In this document: positions 40,688 to 48,845 of the stretch, in pieces
How positions within the stretch are numbered: position 1 is the first letter of the stretch
How the letters are laid out: each line of letters starts with the position of its first letter
Assembly (NCBI GenBank): GCA_036823295.1
Contig: DAISGD010000011.1
Location: forward strand, 1 to 64,000
Origin: UBA4742 sp002403895
Lineage (GTDB): Bacteria > Actinomycetota > Acidimicrobiia > Acidimicrobiales > Acidimicrobilacustridaceae
DNA: 64,000 nucleotides
Direction: 5' to 3'
Program-made: the position numbers and the translations under genes
Notes under the pieces: model-generated
Told to the model about the DNA's origin: nothing
Database searches by the model: none
What the model saw: only the letters and a program-made list of their open reading frames with translations

Positions 40688-41500
40688 CTAGGGACGGGGC
40701 GGGAAGACGGGAGGGCGCTTCTCGATGAAGGCCCGAACGGCCTCAGCGTGTTCAGGTGAGCTCCAGCACTCGCGCAGCGCCTCGCTCTCTCGGCGCTGGA
40801 CGAGGTGGAGGTCGGATTCGGTGGCGTTCAGCGTCAGGAGCTCCTTGATCATCCGCAACTGCGGCGCGGCGTTGGCGCCGATGCTCGAGGCCAACTCGAG
40901 CGCTTCGGACACCAGCAGATCCGGCTCACAGATCCGGTCGACGAGCCCGCCTCTCGCCGCCTCCTCGGCACCGAGCAGACGACCGGAGAGCGCCATCTCG
41001 CTGGCCCGACCGAAGCCCATACGCAGCACAAGGAAGCGGGTGGATGCCAGCTCAGGGACGAGGCCTACCTTGATGAAGCCCATGCCCAGGCGAGCGGAGC
41101 GCGAGGCCAGGATCACGTCGAAGGGCAACACCATCGTGACGCCGATCCCGACCGCGGCTCCGTTGATGGCGGCGATGAGCGGCTTCGACCGACGGCACAG
41201 TGCCACCCAGTCGAGACCGGCCGGCATGCCCCCTTGCCCCTCGGCCGTGTTGTCGCCCGGATCGTCGCCCTCGATCCGTACGGAGAACGTGTCCTCCATG
41301 TCGGCTCCGGCGCAGAACCCGCGCCCGGCTCCGGTCAGCACAATGGCACCGATCGACGGGTCGGTGTTGGCACCCTCGATGGCCGCGGCGAGCTCCTCGG
41401 CCATGGGAGGCGTCCACGCGTTGAGCCGCTCGGGTCGGTTCAACGTGAGCAGCAGCACCTCGTCGCGTTGCTCCGCCACGATCGTGTCGTAGTCGGCCAC
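40688..41500 (-). CDS. Enoyl-CoA hydratase/isomerase family protein
   Basis: A 270-residue crotonase-fold protein. LLLTLNRPERLNAWTPPM, IVLTGAGRGFCAGADM with the oxyanion hole, and AINGAAVGIGVTMVLPFDV are standard. It hydrates or isomerises enoyl-CoA in fatty-acid or related catabolism. The catalytic glutamates typical of short-chain hydratases are not all obvious; Glu in GLVPELAST is one candidate. The start is the GTG at 41500, with GGGGGA four bases upstream, which fixes the choice over the longer frame. It is divergent from the metallo-hydrolase gene, about 145 bases away. The exact substrate is unknown. Confidence 0.9.
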   Translation of the reverse strand: MADYDTIVAEQRDEVLLLTLNRPERLNAWTPPMAEELAAAIEGANTDPSIGAIVLTGAGRGFCAGADMEDTFSVRIEGDDPGDNTAEGQGGMPAGLDWVALCRRSKPLIAAINGAAVGIGVTMVLPFDVILASRSARLGMGFIKVGLVPELASTRFLVLRMGFGRASEMALSGRLLGAEEAARGGLVDRICEPDLLVSEALELASSIGANAAPQLRMIKELLTLNATESDLHLVQRRESEALRECWSSPEHAEAVRAFIEKRPPVFPPRP

Positions 41501-41645
41501 GTCGTCCCCCGTTTCCCTGGTCCCTCCACTGGTGATCCGAACCGTAGTCACGTGCTGGAGTCCTTCTACGAGGTGCCCCCAACCTGGGGTCCACCGACCT
41601 CCCAGCCGGGCTGTACGTGCCTGACGGTCGTACCCTGGCACTCTC

Positions 41646-42326
41646 ATGTCCCGACAGGTCACACGGCTCGTCATCGGCCAGATCACCAGGGTGCCGGACT
41701 GGCACCCAGAGTACGACACCTTCGAGGCTTTCCCGGTCCACGTCTGGCTCGTGCGCCACCCGACGGCGACGATCCTCGTCGACACCGGCATCGGACAGCA
41801 CAACGATCTGATCGATGAGTGGTACGGACCCGACACTGTTCCCATCGACGAGGCGCTGGCAACGGAGGGCCTCGGTGCAGACGACATCGACGCCGTCGTT
41901 CTGACGCACCTCCATTTCGATCACTGCGGCCAGGTGTCGGCCCTTCGAGCGCCCGTCTACGTGCAAGCCGCAGAACTCGATGCAGCCAAGGCCCCCGGCT
42001 ACACGGTGTCCGACTGGGCGGCGATTCCGACCTCTCGTCTGCGTGTCGTCGAGGGCGACGCCGAAATCGCACTAGGTGTCCGCCTTCTCCTGACTCCCGG
42101 TCACACGCCGGGGCACCAGTCCGTCGTCGTCGAGGACGACGCATGCCGGATCGTCATCGGCGGGCAGTGCGCCTTCCACGGTGAGGAGCTGCGATCGGGT
42201 GAGCCGTCGGGCTCGAACCTGCATGACGAGACGTGGCGAGAGGCGGCAAGGGCATCCCTCGCTCGAATCGCTGCGCTGGATCCGTGCATGGTCGAACTCA
42301 GCCACGCCGACCCGGTCACCCGGTGA
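41646..42326 (+). CDS. Metallo-beta-lactamase-fold hydrolase (AHL-lactonase-like)
   Basis: A 226-residue protein with the binuclear zinc motif THLHFDHCG: His88, His90, Asp92, His93. Further ligands are in TPGHTPGHQ near residue 155 and a C-terminal His in LSHADP. The order fits the lactonase-like branch (N-acyl-homoserine lactonases and related esterases) rather than beta-lactamases. It is cytosolic. Substrate is unclear: it may be a lactone, ester or glyoxalase-type thioester. Start ATG at 41646. It lies 8 bases before the convergent GNAT gene and faces away from the enoyl-CoA hydratase. Confidence 0.85.
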   Translation: MSRQVTRLVIGQITRVPDWHPEYDTFEAFPVHVWLVRHPTATILVDTGIGQHNDLIDEWYGPDTVPIDEALATEGLGADDIDAVVLTHLHFDHCGQVSALRAPVYVQAAELDAAKAPGYTVSDWAAIPTSRLRVVEGDAEIALGVRLLLTPGHTPGHQSVVVEDDACRIVIGGQCAFHGEELRSGEPSGSNLHDETWREAARASLARIAALDPCMVELSHADPVTR

Positions 42327-42334
42327 CACGGCCT

Positions 42335-42781
42335 CTAGAGCTCGAACCGGTACAAGTTGGTCTCGCGCTCGACGAAGCCGAGGCGGAGGTAGAGGCGGTT
42401 GGCTGCCTCCCGCGAGGGACGAGAAGTGAGGTCGACCGTGGTAGCCCCGGCGGCGCGAGCCCGCTCGAGGGCAGACTGGTTGAGCGCCTGACCCACACCC
42501 CGGCCCCGGACCGCGTCGTCGACCACGACGTCCTCGATCCACGCTCGCAACCCCGTCGGGATCCGGAAAAGGACCAACGTGAGACTGCCCACGATCTCGC
42601 CGTCGCGATCGGGATCCCGAGCCACGAGAAGGGTGGAGGCTTCGGAGCGGGCCATGACGCCGAGAGCTCCCTCGTCGGGAACCGGGTTCGACCTCGACAG
42701 CTGGGGGATCAACCGTTCGAAGGCGGCCACCACCTCGGGGGTGACCTCGGTGACCTCGCTGACCTCGATCGGACTGGACAT
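42335..42781 (-). CDS. GNAT-family N-acetyltransferase
   Basis: A 148-residue protein. The acetyl-CoA loop is RGRGVGQAL at about residues 92-100 after strand AWIEDVVVDDAV; the fold is completed by TTVDLTSRPSREAANRLYLRLGF, the typical C-terminal half. GNAT enzymes acetylate amino groups of small molecules or protein tails. There is no clue to the acceptor. It is divergent from the PAC2 gene, 47 bases away, and convergent with the metallo-hydrolase gene. Confidence 0.9.
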   Translation of the reverse strand: MSSPIEVSEVTEVTPEVVAAFERLIPQLSRSNPVPDEGALGVMARSEASTLLVARDPDRDGEIVGSLTLVLFRIPTGLRAWIEDVVVDDAVRGRGVGQALNQSALERARAAGATTVDLTSRPSREAANRLYLRLGFVERETNLYRFEL

Positions 42782-42828
42782 GCCGACACGGTAGACCGGC
42801 CCCTCGTCCCTGCCGGTAAACTCGAAGG

Positions 42829-43716
42829 ATGGTTGGCGACGCCCAGACTCCCCCGGCGAGCCCGGACCAGATCCGGTGGCGGTTCCGCCCGCACCTGTCG
42901 GAAACCCTCATGATCGTGGCCTTCGAGGGATGGAGCGACGCCGGGGATGCAGCGTCGACCGCGGTCCGCTACATCGGCGACCAGTGGGACGGCGAACCGT
43001 TCGCCGACATCGACCCCGAGGTGTTCTACGACTTCTCGTCGACCCGACCCCGGGTGCAGTTGGACCACGATCAGCAGCGGGAGATCGTCTGGCCCGAGAA
43101 CGTCTTTTCCACCTGCGCGGTGCCCGGCGATGCCGATGCGTCCGTGATCACCCTCCTCGGCGTCGAGCCCCAGCTTCGCTGGCGGACCTTCACCGAACAG
43201 ATCCTGGGCTTGGCCCGCGAATGCGGGACCGACTTCGTGCTCACGTTCGGAGCCCTGCTGGCCGAGGTCCCCCACAGCCGGCCGGTCTCGGTGTTCGCCA
43301 CGTCGTATGACGACGAGGTGGTGAAGGCCCACGAGCTCGTGCCCTCGCGCTACGAAGGCCCGACCGGCATCACCGGAGTGCTCCACACCGCCTGTCGTGA
43401 CGCCGGCATTGGCTCGGCCTCGCTGTGGGCCGCGGTGCCCACCTACGTGCCCGCGGCGCCGTCGCCCAAAGCCGCCCTCGCCCTGGTGCGCAAGGCCGCG
43501 GAGTTCAGCCGCCACGCCGTCAGCACCACCGAACTGGAGATCGCCACCGCCTCCTACGAACGCCAGGTCGATGACCTCGTGTCCGACGACGAGGAGACCC
43601 GCGAGTACGTCGAGCAACTCGAGGTGCGCTTCGACCGCGGCACAGCGGGCCCGTTCAACGACGAGGACAGCCTGGTCGACGAGGTCGAGCGCTTCCTCCG
43701 CGAACAACCCGAATAG
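42829..43716 (+). CDS. PAC2-family protein (proteasome-assembly-chaperone fold)
   Basis: A 295-residue cytosolic protein. It has the text LMIVAFEGWSDAGDAAS near residues 27-43, IVWPENVFSTCAVP, then GALLAEVPHSRPVSV and TGITGVLHTACRDAGIGSASLWA, which is the PAC2 pattern seen in actinobacteria. PAC2 proteins share a fold with archaeal and eukaryotic proteasome assembly factors, but their role in bacteria is unsettled. The C-terminal 60 residues are helical and acidic. The ATG at 42829 is used. The gene is convergent with the amidase gene, 9 bases away. Confidence 0.85.
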   Translation: MVGDAQTPPASPDQIRWRFRPHLSETLMIVAFEGWSDAGDAASTAVRYIGDQWDGEPFADIDPEVFYDFSSTRPRVQLDHDQQREIVWPENVFSTCAVPGDADASVITLLGVEPQLRWRTFTEQILGLARECGTDFVLTFGALLAEVPHSRPVSVFATSYDDEVVKAHELVPSRYEGPTGITGVLHTACRDAGIGSASLWAAVPTYVPAAPSPKAALALVRKAAEFSRHAVSTTELEIATASYERQVDDLVSDDEETREYVEQLEVRFDRGTAGPFNDEDSLVDEVERFLREQPE

Positions 43717-43725
43717 GCAGGTTGG

Positions 43726-45192
43726 CTAGCTGCGGCCCATCGGCGCGTGGCGCGGCCACGGTCGGGCCAGCTCGAACAGGCGGGCCAGGCGCAACACCAC
43801 GTCGTCGGCGTGACGCCGCCCCATGATCTGCAGCCCAACCGGCAGCCCATCGAACACCTGACCGGCCGGGACCGAACAGGCCGGGTTCCAGCAGAGGTTG
43901 GCCACCATGGTGAACGGGACGTTCATGGCCCCCGCCGTCGCCGCACCGAAGCGCTCGGCCATGTCCTCACCGGCGATGGTGGCCGGTGGCGGGCCCTCGG
44001 CCGCGAATGCCGGCACCGCGGTGGTGGGGGTGAGCAAGACGTCGACCTGTTCGAACAGGGCGGCCACGTCTGACTCGAGTTGCAGTCGCCGAACGAACGG
44101 CTTGACCAGGGTACGCATGGGCCGGTCGACGCTGGCTTCAAGGGACTGCACCAGGTACGGCGTCAACTCGTCGAGCCGATCCGGATAGGCGTCTTGGCCG
44201 AAGATGTCGAGCCAGGGCGTCAACGAGCCCGTGCTGAGCCAGGTCGAGACCGGATCGGTGAGGAGCACCTCCACCTCGATGAGCTCCGAGCCGGCCGCTC
44301 GGGCCACCACCTCGGCCGCGGCGCGGGTGAGGTCCGCCACCTCGGGATCCACCACCGCGAAGCCCAGATCCAGCGACCAGCCGATGCGCAGGCCGCTCAC
44401 GTCCAGGGTATCGATGGCGTGTTCGTACGACACCGAGGGCGCGGGGAGCGACAGCCGGTCGTGGTCGTCGGGGCCGGCGACCAGATCGAGGTGCCTGGCC
44501 GCGTCGCGCACGGTGGTGACTTCCACCCCGTACACCGAGGTCTGAGAGGGGTCGGCGGTGGGTGAGGGGATTCGGCCCATGCTCGGCTTCATACCCACCA
44601 GCCCCGAGAAGGCGGCGGGGATGCGAGTCGAACCACCGCCGTCGCTGCCCGTGCAGAACGGCACCAGCCCGGCCGCCACCGCCGCGGCTGACCCCCCGCT
44701 CGAGCCTCCCGGGGTGCGGGTCAGATCCCACGGGTTGCGGGTGACCCCCAGCGCCTTGCTGCGGGTGAACTGCAAGGTCCCGAACTCAGGGGCTGCGGTC
44801 TTGCCGATGGCAATGGCGCCGGCGGCCCGGAGGCGGGCCACATGGATCGAGTCCTCAGCCACCGGCCCCTGGTCGACGAACAGCAGCGAACCTTGGGTGG
44901 TGGGCATGCCGGCACAGTCCTCGAGGTCCTTGACACCGAACGGCACCCCGGCCAGCGGGCCGACGGGCTCACCCCGAGCGATGTGCTCGTCCACCGCAGC
45001 GGCTTCGGCCCGGGCCCGATCCAGGTCGAGGTGGACGAAGGCGTTGAGCGCTTCGTTGTGCGCCTCGATCTCGACGATGCAGCGCTCGAGCAGGTCGGTG
45101 GCGGTGTACAACCCCAGCCGGATGGCCGCGGCCGCCTCGTGCATGGACGGCATCTCGCCGATCGCATCAGATCCTGTGTTTGGTCCAGCCAC
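43726..45192 (-). CDS. Amidase signature family protein
   Basis: A 488-residue amidase with the Ser-cisSer-Lys triad: Lys88 in GVPFGVKDLEDC, Ser164 in TPGGSSGGSAA and Ser188 in GSDGGGSTR. The family hydrolyses amides such as indole acetamide, nitrile-derived amides or peptides. No signal peptide is seen; the size is normal. A second, partial amidase gene lies at the right edge of the window (63335-64000), but the two are not closely placed. The ATG at 45192 is the first in frame. The Nudix gene is 71 bases upstream on the same strand. Confidence 0.92.
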   Translation of the reverse strand: MAGPNTGSDAIGEMPSMHEAAAAIRLGLYTATDLLERCIVEIEAHNEALNAFVHLDLDRARAEAAAVDEHIARGEPVGPLAGVPFGVKDLEDCAGMPTTQGSLLFVDQGPVAEDSIHVARLRAAGAIAIGKTAAPEFGTLQFTRSKALGVTRNPWDLTRTPGGSSGGSAAAVAAGLVPFCTGSDGGGSTRIPAAFSGLVGMKPSMGRIPSPTADPSQTSVYGVEVTTVRDAARHLDLVAGPDDHDRLSLPAPSVSYEHAIDTLDVSGLRIGWSLDLGFAVVDPEVADLTRAAAEVVARAAGSELIEVEVLLTDPVSTWLSTGSLTPWLDIFGQDAYPDRLDELTPYLVQSLEASVDRPMRTLVKPFVRRLQLESDVAALFEQVDVLLTPTTAVPAFAAEGPPPATIAGEDMAERFGAATAGAMNVPFTMVANLCWNPACSVPAGQVFDGLPVGLQIMGRRHADDVVLRLARLFELARPWPRHAPMGRS

Positions 45193-45263
45193 CGTGGCTC
45201 CCCCGGGGTCGATGAGATGTTTCTCAGATCACGAAACTCAGGTCAGGTCTCAGTTCAGCACGG

Positions 45264-45947
45264 TCAGAGGTTCTCGGTTCGCCACGTGGGCAGCCGAGGC
45301 CGGTCGTAGAGCACGTCCACCGGCTCGCCGTCGATCGCCGCGAACGCCAGCTCGCCCCAGTGGTCGGCCCCGGCGATCGGGTTCGGCAGCGCGTCGCGGG
45401 CAAACCACCCGACGTTTTTGGTCTCGAGTGGATGGGCCGCCAACTCGCCCCCCTTGGCTCGACAATGGAACACGAGCGAGTACAGCGGGATCTGGGTGAA
45501 GCCAAGGCGCAGACCGTCGAGGACGGCGATGAGCTGCACCACCTCGCACTCGATCCCGGTCTCCTCCTGCACCTCCTTCACCGCTACCTCGCTGGCCGAG
45601 TAACCGATGTCGGCCCAGCCGGTGGGATACAGCCACACCCCGGAGTCCGCCCGCTGCACGAGCAGGATCTCGCCGCGGTCGTTGCCCACCACCGCGCCCA
45701 CCGCGATCTTGGGAGTCTGATAGCCCGCCACCCCGACCCCGACCAACCGCATCCACTCATCGATGAGGGTCGCCCGATCGAACGGACTGCCCGCAGCCAC
45801 CCGCATGTCGGCCGCCACGGCCAGCACCTCCTCGAAGCGCTCACGCTCGTAGAGGCTGTCGGTAAAGCCCAGACCGGTACGGGCAATCCCAGCCAGCGCC
45901 TCGCTCCAGCGAACGAGATCCTGCGAGGTAGGCGAGGGATCCGACAC
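45264..45947 (-). CDS. Nudix hydrolase
   Basis: A 227-residue protein. The Nudix box is GWADIGYSASEVAVKEVQEE, ending TG, at about residues 110-132, with the metal-binding EVQEE cluster. An N-terminal 75-residue helical part (LVRWSEALAGIARTGLGF) is like that of Nudix proteins with an added DUF-type domain that includes ADP-ribose or NADH pyrophosphatases. It hydrolyses a nucleoside diphosphate linked to another group. Substrate is not given by the sequence. The gene lies 9 bases after glnD on the same strand. Confidence 0.87.
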   Translation of the reverse strand: MSDPSPTSQDLVRWSEALAGIARTGLGFTDSLYERERFEEVLAVAADMRVAAGSPFDRATLIDEWMRLVGVGVAGYQTPKIAVGAVVGNDRGEILLVQRADSGVWLYPTGWADIGYSASEVAVKEVQEETGIECEVVQLIAVLDGLRLGFTQIPLYSLVFHCRAKGGELAAHPLETKNVGWFARDALPNPIAGADHWGELAFAAIDGEPVDVLYDRPRLPTWRTENL

Positions 45948-45956
45948 GGGCCGAAC

Positions 45957-48254
45957 CTACAGCGACCCGAGGATGGCCCGCTCGATCTCCACCAGATAGT
46001 CGGGGTCGGTGACCTTCTCGCCCTGGGCGTCGCGCAGGTAGAACGAATCGACGACGTCCTGGCCCAGGGTCTGCACCTTGGCCGACCGGATGTCGAGATC
46101 GAGATCGGCGATGGCCCGAGTGATCCGATAGAGCACGCCGATCTCGTCAGGGGCCCGCACCTCGATCACGGTCGCCACCTCGGACAACTCGTTGTCCACC
46201 AGCACCTTCGGATCCGAGGGCCGGTCGGCCAGACGGGGGGTTCGGCGATAGACGTGGGCCCGTTCGCGGAGCCGGGAGTTGAGCGCGAGGCGTCCGTCGA
46301 GGGCCTTGTCCAGGTGGTCGAGCACCCGCGACCAGTCGATGTTCGGGCTCCCGCTGCTCTCGACCCGGAAGATCTCCAGCGCCATGCCGGCGTCGTCGGA
46401 GTAGGCCGAGGCCTCCAGGACGTCGAGCCCGTTGAGGGCCAGCACCGCCGCCGCCCGGGCGAACAAGCCGGGGCGATCGGGCGAGATCACGACCAGCCGA
46501 TCGTCGGACCCCTCGAGCACCCGCCGGCCCTCGGCCATTTTGGCCAACAAGTCGGGCGGAGGGGCACCATCACCGGTGACGTCCTCCACCGCGCCACCAC
46601 CCAGGACGTGCTCGGTCCGTTCCACCAGCACTCGCAACAACTCGGCCTTCCATGAGCTCCACGCCGCTGGCCCGGTGGCCTTCGAGTCAGCCTCGGTGAG
46701 GGCGTCGAGCAACCCCAGGGTGGTGATCGACCCGACCTGGTTGGCCACCCAGCGGATGGTGCCATCATCGGACAGATCCCGGCGGGTGGCCACGTCGGGC
46801 AGCAGAAGATGGTGACGGACCATGTTCTGGAGCTGGGCGGCGTCATCAGGCGGGAACCCCATGCGGGCAGCCATCTCCCCCACCACTTCGATACCGACGA
46901 CGGTGTGGTCGCCCGGATAGCCCTTGCCGATGTCGTGGAGCAGCGCCCCGACGACGAGCAGGTCGGGACGCTCCACCCGGTCGGTGAGGGCCGCGGCATT
47001 GGCCGCCGTCTCGCACAGGTGCCGGTCCACCGTGAAGCGGTGGTACGCGTTGCGCTGCGGCTTGCTCCGCACTGGCTCCCACTCCGGGAGGATGTGCACG
47101 AACAGGCCCCGCTGATCCAACGTCTCGATCACATCGATGGCCGGTCGCCCGGCGAGCAACAGATCGGCGAAGAGCCCACGGGCTTCGGCCGTCCACACCA
47201 GCGGCGAGTCGGGGGTCTGGGCCGCCAACCAGTCCAGCGACGTACGGTCGATGCGGGCGTCGGCGGTGGCCGCGGCCACGGCCACGCGCAGCACGAGCAT
47301 CGGGTCATTGGCCGGGTCGGCTGCCGCCGTCAGACACACTCGACCGTCGCGCAGCACCACCCCGGGGGCGAGATCGCGATCACGGGACATCCGCCAGCCG
47401 TGGGGGCCCTTGAGCGCGGATCCGACGCGTTCCCACACTTCGTCGCTCGTCCAGGCAATGGACCGAGCTGCGGCACTCACCGCCGCCATCAGTGCGTCGG
47501 CGTCGCGGTAGCCCAGGGCCTCGGCCACACCATTTTGTTCCTCCAGGACGAGCCGGTCCCCGGGGCGCTCGACCCGGCGGTGGAGTTCGACCCGCACCGC
47601 GAACAGGACGTCGTGATTGACGGCCAGGGTGGCGTCGTCGCCTTCGAGCATCACGGTCTGCGCCATCTCGGCCCACCGGATGGCGTGGACGTCACGAAGC
47701 CCGCCCCGACCCTCCTTGATGTCGGGCTCCAACAGGAAGGCGACCTCGCCGGCCTGCTGGTGGCGTTCGGCCACGCGGGCGCTGATCTCCTCCAGCCAGC
47801 GGCGGGCCCGCTTGCGCCACAGGGCCAGGCCCCGCTCGGCCAGATCCTCGGTCAAGGACAGGTCGCCGGCCAGGTGCCGGATCGCGACCAGCGAGGTGGC
47901 GGTGTCGAGATCGTTGGCCGCCAGGGTCAGGGCTTCCTTCGGGGTGCGCACCGAGTGACCGAGCTTCAGACCTTCGTCCCAGATCGGATACCAGATCCGC
48001 TCGGCCTCCGCCGCGATGTCTGGGGCGCCGGTGTGGAGCAGGAGGAGATCCAAGTCGCTCTGAGGCGCCAGCTCACCCCGCCCGTAGCCCCCCACCGCGA
48101 TGAGCGCGACACCCTCACCCCCAGTGCCGGCGGTCCCTTCGCCGAACAACGCCGCCAGCCACTGATCCATTCGCTCCCCATAGGCACGCGAAAGGTCGAC
48201 ACCACGCAAGGTGGCATCGGCGAACAGTGCGGCACGGTCGAGTATCGGGGCCAT
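45957..48254 (-). CDS. glnD: Bifunctional uridylyltransferase/uridylyl-removing enzyme
   Basis: A 765-residue protein that modifies PII proteins. The nucleotidyltransferase motif is GGYGRGELAPQSDLDL at residues 55-70, with metal-binding Asp67 and Asp69; the HD hydrolase motif HDIGKGYPGDH lies near residue 435; and two ACT domains occupy about residues 590-765 (SPDRPGLFARAA and APDEIGVLYRIT). GlnD senses glutamine and adds or removes UMP (or AMP in actinobacteria) on PII. The ATG at 48254 has GAGGAA upstream. It follows glnK by 88 bases on the same strand, an operon pair. Confidence 0.93.
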   Translation of the reverse strand: MAPILDRAALFADATLRGVDLSRAYGERMDQWLAALFGEGTAGTGGEGVALIAVGGYGRGELAPQSDLDLLLLHTGAPDIAAEAERIWYPIWDEGLKLGHSVRTPKEALTLAANDLDTATSLVAIRHLAGDLSLTEDLAERGLALWRKRARRWLEEISARVAERHQQAGEVAFLLEPDIKEGRGGLRDVHAIRWAEMAQTVMLEGDDATLAVNHDVLFAVRVELHRRVERPGDRLVLEEQNGVAEALGYRDADALMAAVSAAARSIAWTSDEVWERVGSALKGPHGWRMSRDRDLAPGVVLRDGRVCLTAAADPANDPMLVLRVAVAAATADARIDRTSLDWLAAQTPDSPLVWTAEARGLFADLLLAGRPAIDVIETLDQRGLFVHILPEWEPVRSKPQRNAYHRFTVDRHLCETAANAAALTDRVERPDLLVVGALLHDIGKGYPGDHTVVGIEVVGEMAARMGFPPDDAAQLQNMVRHHLLLPDVATRRDLSDDGTIRWVANQVGSITTLGLLDALTEADSKATGPAAWSSWKAELLRVLVERTEHVLGGGAVEDVTGDGAPPPDLLAKMAEGRRVLEGSDDRLVVISPDRPGLFARAAAVLALNGLDVLEASAYSDDAGMALEIFRVESSGSPNIDWSRVLDHLDKALDGRLALNSRLRERAHVYRRTPRLADRPSDPKVLVDNELSEVATVIEVRAPDEIGVLYRITRAIADLDLDIRSAKVQTLGQDVVDSFYLRDAQGEKVTDPDYLVEIERAILGSL

Positions 48255-48342
48255 GGTCGGTTCCTCGTGACTGGGGTCCGGCGGGACCGGCAGGTGTCGG
48301 GGGTCGGGCGACACGAACCGGCCAGCCGAGTGCTCCGGGCGG

Positions 48343-48681
48343 TCAGAGGGCGTCGGGACCCTTCTCGCCGGTTCGAATGCGCACCATCCGCGACACCTCG
48401 GTGACCCATACCTTGCCATCGCCGATCTTGCCGGTGCGGGCAGCCTCGACGATGGCGTCGACTACACGATCCACGTTCGGATCGTCGACCACGATCTCGA
48501 GCCGGACCTTGGGCACGAAGTCCACCGTGTACTCCGATCCCCGGTAGGTCTCGGTGTGCCCGCCTTGGCGCCCGAACCCCTTCACCTCGGCCGCCGTAAG
48601 ACCGGCTACGTTGACCCCGGCGAGGGCGGCCTTGACGTCGTCGACCTTGAACGGCTTGATGATGGCGGTGATCAGTTGCAT
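48343..48681 (-). CDS. glnK: PII nitrogen-regulatory protein
   Basis: A 112-residue trimeric signal protein. The T-loop is GRQGGHTETYRGSEY with Tyr51 as the modification site; KVWVTEVSRMVRIRTGE at the C-terminus is also standard. PII binds ATP, ADP and 2-oxoglutarate and controls ammonium transport and nitrogen assimilation. The start is ATG at 48681. The open frame extends upstream into sequence encoding an amtB-like tail (48751-48840) without a stop, so a longer start cannot be ruled out. It pairs with glnD downstream, but amtB is not intact. Confidence 0.93.
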   Translation of the reverse strand: MQLITAIIKPFKVDDVKAALAGVNVAGLTAAEVKGFGRQGGHTETYRGSEYTVDFVPKVRLEIVVDDPNVDRVVDAIVEAARTGKIGDGKVWVTEVSRMVRIRTGEKGPDAL

Positions 48682-48750
48682 GGCGTTCCGTTCCGTCGAG
48701 GGGTAGTCAGCCGAGCCGGCCCATGGAGCCGAGATCGTCAAAGGTATAGG

Positions 48751-48840
48751 CCGTTCATTGTGCTGGCTGAGATCCAGGCCGACCATCTCGTCCTCGGGGG
48801 AGATCCGCAGGCCCAGCGCGAGGTCGATCGGCTTGCCAAG
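48751..48840 (-). pseudogene. amtB: Remnant of an ammonium transporter C-terminal tail
   Basis: Thirty codons in the same frame as glnK read GKPIDLALGLRISPEDEM and then VGLDLSQHNER, the typical cytoplasmic tail of actinobacterial AmtB proteins. None of the eleven membrane helices is present. The segment begins five bases before the stop of the CoA-disulfide-reductase-like gene and has no stop before glnK. It is either a deletion scar or an assembly join. Confidence 0.75.
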
Positions 48841-48845
48841 GGGCC